The notes under the pieces were generated by a model. It was not told the origin of the DNA, made no database searches, and saw nothing but the letters and a program-made list of their open reading frames with translations. Below are positions 25,160 to 32,943 of a DNA stretch of 64,000 nt, piece by piece (the stretch's first letter is position 1; every line of letters begins with the position of its first letter). The DNA comes from Nitrospirales bacterium (GTDB lineage: Bacteria; Nitrospirota; Nitrospiria; Nitrospirales; UBA8639): the NCBI GenBank assembly GCA_031315915.1, contig JALDRK010000004.1, positions 62,001-126,000 on the forward strand, written 5' to 3'. Position numbers and translations under genes: made by a program.

Positions 25160-26640
25160 CAGGGGACGATTTCCTCCACCTGCAACCGATTGACGACCTC
25201 ACTGGCTCCGGCCTCATACGCCTGCTGTTCGGCTATCACCCGTTGATGTCCATGGTCCACGGATCCCGTCAAGATGGCCTTGCCGTCTTTCACGGTTGCC
25301 ACAATATCCTGTCCAGATAAAAACGGGCTCCACCACACTTGATTCTCGATGTCCAATTGAATTTCCCAGTCCGTTTTTCCCGTTTCGGGTTTCGTAAAAA
25401 CGATCTGGTTCAACAAACTCTTCATCCCCCGAGCCCGTGAAGCGATGTTTTCGGCATGGTTCCGTTCATAGATTGATTCAACGGTGCCGGTCAGCAAAAC
25501 CGCCCCATTCCTGACGGAAACTTCAAGCGTATATTTTCCCAGCACAGGATCGCGAGTGAATTCCGTCATGACTCGATCCTGAATGTCATCATCCGTGAAG
25601 ACGGTGTCAGGCCGGACTGTGATGAAATTCCGTACCGATCGAATTCCCACGACGTTCCATACATCCTGTTCTGCGGCCCGTTTCATGGAGAGAAACGGCA
25701 CATGTCCGTCCAGCGTCACCACCCCCTGGTGAACCGCCACCTGAATGCCAAATGGGCCCACCCGCCGGTCATCGGCCAAAACCTGCTCAATGATTTCCGC
25801 CAAAACCCGGTCGGATGTTTCGGGCCGATGAGAACGAATCATCGGATCGGGGGATGTCCACTGTACGGTGATTCCGCGGACATCCACCTCCCGGATGCCC
25901 TTCACCCAGGCCAAGTGTTCGACCCGGTTTTTTTCAAAGGCATTGCCCACGATACCATTCAGCATGGCTTTTCCTTGCCGGACCTCGACAGCCAAATTCA
26001 TCGGCCTTTCCACCCACACATCGAAGGCAAGACGACGGACAATGTCCTCCCGCATCGCAGAGTCCGTTCGCCTTTGAGTCGCACGGACGGTCAAGGCATT
26101 GCGAACCTCGCGAACGCCTTTCACCATTTTCGCCAAATTGTCCGCGGTATCTTTGACCTGCCGGGACGGAACGTTTCCCTTCAACACCACCAAACCCTGT
26201 TTGACATCCAGATAAATATCGGCGGGGTCAACAACCGGATCGTTGTGAAACAAATATTCCAGGTGTTGGGTGATGACCTTATCATCTATGGCCCCCACAG
26301 GACCGACCGAGACACGGTCGATCACTCCCCGCACTCCCCGAATGAGTTGAGAGAGTTCACTTGCCCGTTGCCGCGTCCACAAGCTATCCGCTGTACCCGT
26401 GAGCGTCGCCATGCCATCCTTGACCGACACGTTGATGGCGTCAAACGATTTTCGCCCCACCCGCGCTAACTGATCCTTAATGGCCACGGCAATGAGCGCA
26501 TCATTCAACTCCTCTTGAAAATCCTCAGAACCCTCAGAGAGGTTGGCCGCATCGTCCGTGGCCATTCCCTGCCCCAGCATGAAACAGTAAACCGCAGAAA
26601 ATATGATGAAATGAATGCACCAGCGCATATTTTTAGGCAT
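25159..26640 (-). CDS. Exported protein with six BON domains
   Basis: 493 residues from MPKNMRWCIHF, with a signal peptide (cleavage near GQGMA). Six consecutive BON domains of 70-75 residues follow, each with the pattern V-x-V-x-x-G-x-x-x-L-x-G-x-V: VSVKDGMATLTGTA, LDVKQGLVVLKGNV, VEVRQGKAMLNGIV, VAVHQGVVTLDGHV, VSVRNGAVLLTGTV and a last one with VKDGKAILTGSV. BON domains (OsmY type) bind membranes or lipids and are linked to osmotic and envelope stress. Most relatives have two or three, so six is long. No good ribosome binding site at this ATG; an upstream in-frame GTG at 26760 also lacks one. Confidence 0.88.
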   Translation of the reverse strand: MPKNMRWCIHFIIFSAVYCFMLGQGMATDDAANLSEGSEDFQEELNDALIAVAIKDQLARVGRKSFDAINVSVKDGMATLTGTADSLWTRQRASELSQLIRGVRGVIDRVSVGPVGAIDDKVITQHLEYLFHNDPVVDPADIYLDVKQGLVVLKGNVPSRQVKDTADNLAKMVKGVREVRNALTVRATQRRTDSAMREDIVRRLAFDVWVERPMNLAVEVRQGKAMLNGIVGNAFEKNRVEHLAWVKGIREVDVRGITVQWTSPDPMIRSHRPETSDRVLAEIIEQVLADDRRVGPFGIQVAVHQGVVTLDGHVPFLSMKRAAEQDVWNVVGIRSVRNFITVRPDTVFTDDDIQDRVMTEFTRDPVLGKYTLEVSVRNGAVLLTGTVESIYERNHAENIASRARGMKSLLNQIVFTKPETGKTDWEIQLDIENQVWWSPFLSGQDIVATVKDGKAILTGSVDHGHQRVIAEQQAYEAGASEVVNRLQVEEIVP

Positions 26641-27068
26641 GACGATCAATAATCGGAAGGAAGCAGGAGACACTATGCTTGAAAGCAACGAGTCAGTCAG
26701 CTGACAAATGCGCCGGAATTCCAAAGAACATGTCCGAAATGTCGTAGGCAGGACGCTCACGATGTTGAGCTGAGGCGGCCAGATCGCTCGTCTTCCGGAA
26801 TCAGTCAGTGAGGAAATGACAAGAATTCATGGAACGCGGATTTTCTTGCTATCCCTGAATTTTCGTTTCTCTACTTTTTGCTTGCCATTCGGGTTAACCG
26901 CTCTCCGCGACTCGTCCAGGGTGATCTTTGCGGAATCAAGGATATTAACAGTACAAATGAGGGTCGGATTTTTTTTATTTTGTACTCAGCAAGTTTAATT
27001 TTTTAATCATCTGTTTCTGTGTTTCTGTTTTTATATTTAATTTATCCCCCGAAATGAGGAGAAGAGTC
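26641..27068. promoter_or_regulatory. Divergent AT-rich promoter region with inverted repeat
   Basis: It lies between the BON gene (minus) and the HTH gene (plus). An 8-bp inverted repeat AGTACAAA ... TTTGTACT (26950-26957 and 26979-26986) spans a T-rich stretch. The segment just before the plus-strand gene is notably AT-rich. A 60-codon frame at 26816-26998 is not convincing. Confidence 0.4.
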
Positions 27069-28019
27069 GTGAAAACACTGACAACGCCTTCATCTGAGCT
27101 TGTTTACAATTCAGAGGATTTCAAACAGTTTATGCCCTCGAACTTTTCCTCCATGTTGGAACGATCATCGGCCCTCATCCGTCGAATATTACAAGACATG
27201 GGTCAATGGGCCGACAACACGGCTCATGAAAAACTCCTCCTCCGCCTGTCCTTCGATCTTCTGGAACGATTCATCCAATATTGCCCGTCTCAACTTCCGG
27301 GTCGCCCACCGTTGTTATTGGACGGTTTTATTTCCGAATATTTCGGCAAACCCCAGGAACAGGAAATTGGGAGGTCAACGGCATCCAACCCCATCCTTCA
27401 TCGTTTTTTGGACGGCCTCCTCAAACGAGCCGTGTTAAGCCGGGACGCGTTAGTCTGTCTGTTTTACCATTTTTATGGGATGAAACCGGTGGAAGTCGGC
27501 TTTTTATTGGGATTGGAAGAAGGCCAGACCCAACGCATCTACAAGAACTTCGCCCGCTGGCGCCAGGCCGGCTGGCATCAGTCCACGAAAGAAGCCGGAT
27601 TGACTTCTGAAGACCTTCATGCGTTAACGGACGCTCACACTTCTAATCCATCCCGTTTCCATGAGGAGGTGGGGCAGCAATTAGATTCTCTCCTGTCGTT
27701 CTATCGAAAAAGCGATCCTCCCTATTATCCATGTTTGTCGATCAATAAATGGCAGGACATGTTTAGTGAAGGATACGGATTCGATTATCGAATGTGGCAT
27801 CTTCCCTTATGTCTGTCCTGCATGCGATCCGTCCGAGACTTGGGAGATTCATTTCTCCTTAACCCTCAGATCCAACTGAATCTTCAAATATTTCCTCATT
27901 CCTTGAAAGACGACGAATCAGCCAGTCCATGCACCACTATTCATGATCGACGAACTGAAAGAAGAAGACAGGCATCTCATACAAAGGTCCGATTAGCCCA
28001 TTCTTCTATGGCGTGTTAA
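27069..28019 (+). CDS. HTH protein of unknown function, 316 aa
   Basis: The start was chosen at GTG 27069, preceded by GAGGAGAAG; an ATG 15 nt upstream overlaps that box. The middle third (LSRDALVCLFYHFYGMKP, then VGFLLGLEEGQTQRIYKNFARW) looks like a sigma-70 region-4 type helix-turn-helix. The N-terminal helical part is unrecognised. The C-terminal part has CLSINKW and LPLCLSCMRS, a pair of Cys that could bind metal, followed by a basic tail. It could be an orphan sigma-like regulator. No anti-sigma gene is adjacent. Confidence 0.6.
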   Translation: MKTLTTPSSELVYNSEDFKQFMPSNFSSMLERSSALIRRILQDMGQWADNTAHEKLLLRLSFDLLERFIQYCPSQLPGRPPLLLDGFISEYFGKPQEQEIGRSTASNPILHRFLDGLLKRAVLSRDALVCLFYHFYGMKPVEVGFLLGLEEGQTQRIYKNFARWRQAGWHQSTKEAGLTSEDLHALTDAHTSNPSRFHEEVGQQLDSLLSFYRKSDPPYYPCLSINKWQDMFSEGYGFDYRMWHLPLCLSCMRSVRDLGDSFLLNPQIQLNLQIFPHSLKDDESASPCTTIHDRRTERRRQASHTKVRLAHSSMAC

Positions 28020-28142
28020 GTCACCTTCGCCCTCGAGAGTGACTGGAGCCTTCGAAAATCGGCCTTTACACGTGAGACAGAAAGACGAGCACAGGCAACC
28101 CTGCTTCATGGCTCGGCAACTCAGCCACATTCATAACCGAAA

Positions 28143-28580
28143 CTAGCCGGATCTGTCTTTCCGTTCTTCAATCATCGCATTAAAAGTTGACGTGCATTTG
28201 CGGCCTCCATCGACTTGCGGAATCAAATTCTGAAAGGCTTCATGGAGAAGATGGCGGTCAAGAGGCTTGTTCAGCGTATAGGGTACTCCCAGCATGCGGG
28301 CAAATTGCTCTACGTTATAACTGTCATGCTTGGAGGGAGAAAATGTGCCAATGACAGGAGGATGTCGCTCCTGAGAGGTAACTTCATTGATGAAAGCCAA
28401 TGCACTTTTTTCCGGATGAAACAGATCCACCACGATGAGATCGATGCTCTGCGACTGGTAGATTTGCCTTCCTTCAAAAAGTTTTGTGGCGACGATACAG
28501 TGGAGTCCCCATTGCTCACAAAGAACTTCAACGGTTCGGCGTACATTAGAATCACGGTCAATGAGAAGTACGACAGGCAT
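28143..28580 (-). CDS. Divergent receiver-domain protein
   Basis: 145 residues from MPVVLLIDRD. It has a receiver fold with D8/D10, phospho-acceptor D52 (LIVVDLFHPE) and Lys near 103 (TLNKPLD). No output domain. The start is placed where the fold begins; the frame stays open upstream for 55 codons, with no ribosome binding site at any candidate. Its partner is unknown. Confidence 0.65.
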   Translation of the reverse strand: MPVVLLIDRDSNVRRTVEVLCEQWGLHCIVATKLFEGRQIYQSQSIDLIVVDLFHPEKSALAFINEVTSQERHPPVIGTFSPSKHDSYNVEQFARMLGVPYTLNKPLDRHLLHEAFQNLIPQVDGGRKCTSTFNAMIEERKDRSG

Positions 28581-28659
28581 CAGATGCGCCCAATGAGCCT
28601 GGGAGCATGCCAGGATACTGGAGCCATGACGAAGGAAAAAATTCACTCTACTTTGCATC

Positions 28660-29049
28660 TTACAGCGGTTGATTGACCAAAAGGGTCCTGTGATGCATGC
28701 GTTGATTTTCCTTCGTTTCCTTGTATAACTCCGGTCCGACATCACTGTGCCCAGGGTTTACCCCTCCCCAAGGCTGAAACGAGTATGTGAACATGACACC
28801 GTGAAAGCCTACAGGCGGCAGGGATATTTTCTCGATGGAATCCTCAGTAATCCGTCTCGGAAAATGAGGAGGGTCCTGGCTTGCATTGGTTATGATGTCT
28901 AAGGCCACGAGCACAATCACCCCCACCAGCGAAAAAATGGTGCCGAATAGCGACAGGGATGAGTGCTTCCAAAAGCATCCATGCTGAAGTATTCCTGAAT
29001 TCATTTCTCCTGTCTTCGGTCTATTCAGCATATGATTATTTATTCCCAT
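28660..29049 (-). CDS. Hypothetical single-pass membrane protein
   Basis: 129 residues. One hydrophobic segment at about 33-54 (SLFGTIFSLVGVIVLVALD) is followed by a polar domain with PPVGFHGVMFTYSFQPWGG. Start: ATG 29049 with AGAGG upstream. No family recognised. A perfect 19-bp dyad lies 60 nt before the start. Confidence 0.5.
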   Translation of the reverse strand: MGINNHMLNRPKTGEMNSGILQHGCFWKHSSLSLFGTIFSLVGVIVLVALDIITNASQDPPHFPRRITEDSIEKISLPPVGFHGVMFTYSFQPWGGVNPGHSDVGPELYKETKENQRMHHRTLLVNQPL

Positions 29050-29108
29050 ACCGGGCCTCTATCTGAAATGGCCTTCGTTTAAGAATAATCGTTCCACGTC
29101 GGACATTC

Positions 29109-29127
29109 CGAATAATGCGATTATTCG
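29109..29127. promoter_or_regulatory. Palindromic operator candidate
   Basis: CGAATAATGCGATTATTCG: perfect 8-bp arms around 3 nt. A further half-site-like GAATAATCG lies about 25 nt nearer the start of the minus-strand gene at 29049. The layout suits a dimeric repressor. Confidence 0.45.
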
Positions 29128-29343
29128 CCGAGGGAAACCTTTTTCATGGCAAGAAACCTTCAACGGTGCATCGTACATTGTACATTCAGGAGTCCGGCCC
29201 ATTCATACTCAGTAATATGCCAGACACATTACCGTCTTTTGCTCTCCTCGTGTGTCACACAGAGGATTGGCTTTTTGAGTCCAAGCGCCAAAGTCCAGAT
29301 ACTGTTTTCCGAACGAGATCCCTTACAAGCACCACCCGGATTG

Positions 29344-29424
29344 TTAAAATCCTATGATCCCAAACAGCCACAAAACCAAAATTAAACTTAACGGAACGCC
29401 TAAGAGCCATAAAAGAAGTGGCAT
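29344..29424 (-). CDS. 26-aa hydrophobic membrane peptide
   Basis: MPLLLWLLGVPLSLILVLWL followed by FGIIGF, with an excellent ribosome binding site (AAAGGAGG, 5 nt upstream). This is essentially one membrane helix interrupted by a Gly-Val-Pro kink. Tiny proteins of this type are common and rarely annotated. The strong site and clean composition support translation. Function unknown. Confidence 0.6.
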   Translation of the reverse strand: MPLLLWLLGVPLSLILVLWLFGIIGF

Positions 29425-29814
29425 ATGTCCTCCTTTGTCATCAGACATGAATCTTCATAAACGATTGCTTGAATTCCAGTCGGCTTTTTACCCATATCAA
29501 CCATTAACTGAACGTGACCTTTCCACCGAATCCACCTTAGCGCTCTTGATGCCGTACTGTGAACGGACAAATTTTCAGCAGCCATGTCGAAATCATCTAA
29601 CGTCAGGTCAATGTGCCGTGACCTCTCTTCCCATTTCAGGACCTATGAAGGTGCTTACACCATCCAATTGGCTGTTTGTGGGGAAAAGAACAGAGAAAAC
29701 AAAAAACCTGAATCCTATCTTTAATCTCTGCCTCAATCCGAACAGGGCATATCTCTGCCCAGGAATTGAAAATTCCTCTATCCCACGCATGAAAAGATAT
29801 GATGGCTAATGCGA
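29425..29814. other. Intergenic stretch with degenerate coding signal
   Basis: On the minus strand, from about 29640 to 29400, two frames alternate in looking protein-like: RHIDLTLDDFDMAAENLSVH, then YGIKSAKVDSVE in another frame, then HVQLMVDMGKKPTG back in the first. No start or ribosome binding site fits a full-length protein. It may be a decayed gene. Otherwise empty. Confidence 0.25.
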
Positions 29815-29898
29815 TTAGGCAGTCGGATGACACCCGATGGTCGTTGAACAGAAAGCCAAATAGGGATCCTGGAGCACGCCGGCAACGCCATCACACAT
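29815..29898 (-). CDS. 27-aa ORF coupled to the 97-aa gene
   Basis: The ATG overlaps the stop of the preceding gene (TAATG at 29896-29900). The frame encodes MCDGVAGVLQDPYLAFCSTT followed by IGCHPTA and contains three Cys. Translational coupling gives it some credibility. No family recognised. Confidence 0.35.
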   Translation of the reverse strand: MCDGVAGVLQDPYLAFCSTTIGCHPTA

Positions 29899-30191
29899 TA
29901 CAACCCCTCGGGTTGATTCTGCTCCACATGTAAACGGAGGCGATTTTGAATGGTGTGCCGCGGATCCCGCGTATAATGATAGGGATCTTCGTCAACAGTC
30001 ACAATCCTCAAGGGAACCGTGATCCGTTCTTTTAAGTGAGGAAAGGTTTCCTGGAATGTCAGATGGACGACATTCTCCGTACAGCCCTCTACCAGAGCGT
30101 TTAATCCTTGCACATCCGTAAAATCTACCGTGATTCGTTCATTCGGATTCACCCAGGGTCTGATCAATTCCGCTTTTTCCTGATTGGTCAT
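29898..30191 (-). CDS. Hypothetical protein, 97 aa
   Basis: The start ATG follows a GGGAGGAACAC box. The product is soluble with alternating beta segments (ERITVDFTDVQGL; ENVVHLTFQETF; ERITVPLRIVTVDEDPY), perhaps a small beta-barrel. No family recognised. Same strand as, and close to, DUF1328 and the 27-aa ORF. Confidence 0.6.
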   Translation of the reverse strand: MTNQEKAELIRPWVNPNERITVDFTDVQGLNALVEGCTENVVHLTFQETFPHLKERITVPLRIVTVDEDPYHYTRDPRHTIQNRLRLHVEQNQPEGL

Positions 30192-30242
30192 GTGTTCCTC
30201 CCGCCTTTGCCTTAGGCTTTCGAGCCACCTTTTTCAAAATTT

Positions 30243-30422
30243 TCACGTGATTTTTTTATACACCACTATGCCGATGAAGAGAAGCAAACCGCATAAACCC
30301 AAAAAAAGATAGAACAAAATTTTCGCAATCTCGGCCGCTCCTTCAGCCACACCCGTAAAACCGAACACTGCGGCAATCAGAGCAATGACCAGAAAAATAG
30401 CGGACCATTTCAGGAAAATCAT
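30243..30422 (-). CDS. DUF1328-family small membrane protein
   Basis: 59 residues from [20 protein letters not shown]. Two membrane helices are separated by [12 protein letters not shown], the DUF1328 (YtjA-like) pattern with the conserved GxAxxAAxIAK loop. Members are widespread, often stress-induced, and of unknown function. The frame continues upstream, but the helix start and an AAGAGG box support this ATG. Confidence 0.8.
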   Translation of the reverse strand: MIFLKWSAIFLVIALIAAVFGFTGVAEGAAEIAKILFYLFLGLCGLLLFIGIVVYKKIT

Positions 30423-30555
30423 AGAGGCCTCTTGTTTGTCGGCCGTCCCGTTTGACGACCCTGATGATGCCTTCTGATCGGCGTGAAAGCATTGAGTGGC
30501 GAAACCGTTGCCGACCATCGTTCAACCGTTCGGAAATATTCAGCCGATCCTGTGG

Positions 30556-30795
30556 CTACCAATATTTCGTGAATGCCGTTCCTTCTTCATTAAATGTTTT
30601 TATGGGATGATCCGATGGGTCGGGAGGATCTCCGATGGGTGGAGCATCCTTGTTTCGCTTTTTGCCAGGCACTGGAGGATCCTCGATCGGTGCAGGCAGA
30701 GGATCCCGATTCGGTGGATGGATAGGTGGTTTTTTCTTTCCCGGCTCCGGAGAAGTTTCCATCAGAGAGGGAAAGGGTTGAGCAACCGTTCTCAT
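30556..30795 (-). CDS. Small proline-rich protein
   Basis: 79 residues from ATG 30795 (GGAGG, 6 nt upstream). About a quarter of residues are proline, in repeats such as KKPPIHPPNRDPLPAPIEDP and PPIGDPPDPSDHP. It resembles short, probably disordered proteins found beside membrane-stress genes in many Gram-negatives. No signal peptide is obvious. Confidence 0.5.
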   Translation of the reverse strand: MRTVAQPFPSLMETSPEPGKKKPPIHPPNRDPLPAPIEDPPVPGKKRNKDAPPIGDPPDPSDHPIKTFNEEGTAFTKYW

Positions 30796-31124
30796 CAAGG
30801 TCCTCCAAAATCGATTATGAGATCCGCATCTGCCCCAACCATGCACATCACACCGTCGTCCTTAAATCATCCGTCTTTAAATCATCCCTCGTTCGCAGGT
30901 GTTGAACGTCATCCTTACCCACAGCCTGAAGGACTCCTGACTTGGTCGGCTGCTTACACATTTCCAGACCACGTCTCATCGAAATATGTTTTATTGTGCC
31001 TATGGGAAACCCACCTCAAAAAGAGACAAGTTTCCATTCAGGGGGAACTCTTTTATCCATATGAGTCAAGATCCTACTCTGCTAGAGATAAGGAGAATGA
31101 ATATGCAGTACAGGTAAGTTGAGT
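30796..31124. other. Intergenic region upstream of the AI-2E gene
   Basis: A plus-strand frame ending at 31122 (…GELFYPYESRSYSARDKENE…) looks somewhat coding but has no good start, so it is not called. A mini-ORF, MNMQYR, with an AAGGAGA box ends 10 nt before the AI-2E start. A direct repeat TTAAATCATCC occurs twice near 30870-30890. Confidence 0.3.
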
Positions 31125-32312
31125 ATGCCCCCGACCACCACCCCATCGCCAAGATCTCAATTTCCCGCTGATAGACATTTATGGGAAATTGTCCCCTGCC
31201 GCGATCTTTTCATATTGATCGTCGCCGGATGTGTGATCGGGGTGTGCTTTCTCTTACAAGCCATTCTCATTCCCGTTTTTATCGGATTGGGCCTGGCTTA
31301 CCTAATCAATCCAGCCCTGAATTACGTCGAGAACACATGGAAGCTGCCCCGATGGGCGGCTGTGACCTTCATGGCCATTGTCATCGGTGTCCCCCTGGCA
31401 GGACTGGGCATCTGGATCGCTCCGGTTCTCATCGAACAAACTCAAGAATTTGTCAACAACATTCCATCGTATGTATCGGTCCTGGCTCATCGACACGGTG
31501 TCGAATTGAAAGAATTTTCTCGCAGCTTTCAGGAATTTTCCGCCAACCTTCAACAGGACCCTCTTAGCACGATCAAAACGGTTCTTGCCGGAACGGGCCA
31601 GGTCCTGCATATCACAAATCTCATCGTTGGGACCTTGTGGAGTTTTCTGTTTTCGTTTTCTCTGATCGTGATCTATTTTTTCTTTTTTGCGTGGAGTTTT
31701 CCTGCTCTCCAACGGTCATGCTGGAGGATGATAGAAGCCATCGGAGATCCCCGGTGGCCGGCCTTGCTCACCAAAATGAATCAGGCCATTGGAGATTTTT
31801 TTAGGGGTCGCCTGCTGATTGCTCTTCTCATGGGCGGGATGTTTGGGATCGGCTGGTGGTGGGTAGACGTTCCCTATTGGGGACTCCTGGGAATCGGAGC
31901 CGGTCTGTTGAGTCTCATACCCTATGCCGCAACCGCCAGCTGGCCGCTCGCCATTCTTCTGAAATATTTAGACCTGTCCGTAGGGGCTCAGACTGTGGAT
32001 CACTTCTGGATGGATGTGGTTGTGTGGCCAAGTGTCGTGTATCTGATCGTCCAGGTATTCGAAGGATGGGTGCTTACCCCATGGGTTCAAAGTCAGTCCT
32101 CCGATCTGAGTGCCGCCACCGTATTATTGGCGGTTCTGATTGGTGGAGCACTGGGAGGTGTTCTGGGACTCATTTTGGCAATTCCCTTAACGTCCTGCAT
32201 GAAAATCATGGCTCATGAGTTCATTGTTCCGCGATTCACCGCTTGGAAGAATACGGATCGTTCTCTCATCGTGTCGGCGACGACTCACAAACATCTTGGC
32301 GAGGAACCCTGA
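31125..32312 (+). CDS. AI-2E family transporter
   Basis: 395 residues. It has about eight membrane helices in the typical order: an N-terminal pair (LFILIVAGCVIGVCFLL, ILIPVFIGLGLAYLINP), a third helix, a periplasmic/cytoplasmic helical domain (about 105-185), then four or five helices including GIGAGLLSLIPYAATASWP and GGVLGLILAIPL. The family includes the AI-2 exporter TqsA and Na+/H+ antiporters; substrate unknown. ATG 31125 was chosen over a TTG two codons upstream. Confidence 0.88.
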   Translation: MPPTTTPSPRSQFPADRHLWEIVPCRDLFILIVAGCVIGVCFLLQAILIPVFIGLGLAYLINPALNYVENTWKLPRWAAVTFMAIVIGVPLAGLGIWIAPVLIEQTQEFVNNIPSYVSVLAHRHGVELKEFSRSFQEFSANLQQDPLSTIKTVLAGTGQVLHITNLIVGTLWSFLFSFSLIVIYFFFFAWSFPALQRSCWRMIEAIGDPRWPALLTKMNQAIGDFFRGRLLIALLMGGMFGIGWWWVDVPYWGLLGIGAGLLSLIPYAATASWPLAILLKYLDLSVGAQTVDHFWMDVVVWPSVVYLIVQVFEGWVLTPWVQSQSSDLSAATVLLAVLIGGALGGVLGLILAIPLTSCMKIMAHEFIVPRFTAWKNTDRSLIVSATTHKHLGEEP

Positions 32313-32414
32313 ATGCATGATCTAAGCGACCGGGTCAACCCATATACGATTCGGCTCCACGCACTATCCGCCGGAAATGAAAATCTTTTCAAGTGATGAT
32401 GGAGGACATTGATA

Positions 32415-32876
32415 ATGGGCGAGATTGGCCTTGATCTGAATTGGCCTCAAATCTGGAATCATTTCTATCACTTGGTGATTGCCTTTGTTCTGGCGATCCC
32501 TCTGGGTTGGGACCGTGAGCAACGGTCTCACAGCGCGGGACTTCGAACCTTCCCTCTTGTGGCCTTGGGCTCTTGTGCCTATATGCTGACCGGCATTCAT
32601 GTTCTGAACACTACCGACGCGGAAGCGCGGGTCGTCTACGGCATTTTGACCGGAATCGGTTTTATAGGCGGAGGAGCCATATTAAAAGAGGGCGGGAATG
32701 TCGCCGGAACGGCTACGGCGGCCAGTATTTGGAACACCGGAGCGATCGGACTCGCGGTGGCCTATGATCGATATGAAATCGCCCTTGTGTTGAGTCTCTT
32801 AAATTTCTTGACGTTTCGCGTGATGCGGAGATTGAAAAAAAGAACGGATGTCCACGATCAACCGAAAGATATGTAG
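32415..32876 (+). CDS. MgtC/SapB family membrane protein
   Basis: 153 residues with four membrane helices and the family hallmarks LGWDREQRSHSAGLRTFPLV, ILTGIGFIGGGAILKEG and TATAASIWNTGAIGLA. Members with only the transmembrane domain are linked to Mg2+ limitation and acid or envelope stress. Start: ATG 32415, 9 nt after GGAGG. Confidence 0.9.
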   Translation: MGEIGLDLNWPQIWNHFYHLVIAFVLAIPLGWDREQRSHSAGLRTFPLVALGSCAYMLTGIHVLNTTDAEARVVYGILTGIGFIGGGAILKEGGNVAGTATAASIWNTGAIGLAVAYDRYEIALVLSLLNFLTFRVMRRLKKRTDVHDQPKDM

Positions 32877-32943
32877 CGGGCAGCGCAGAAAAAGGAAACG
32901 GTGAGACCTCATGATTGGGAAAGAATCTCTCGTCTGATGCCGG

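Noticed and set aside
30818-31122. Plus-strand frame ending GELFYPYESRSYSARDKENE just before the AI-2E gene
   Set aside because: The end looks coding, but there is no credible start and codon use differs from neighbours. It also overlaps the promoter region.
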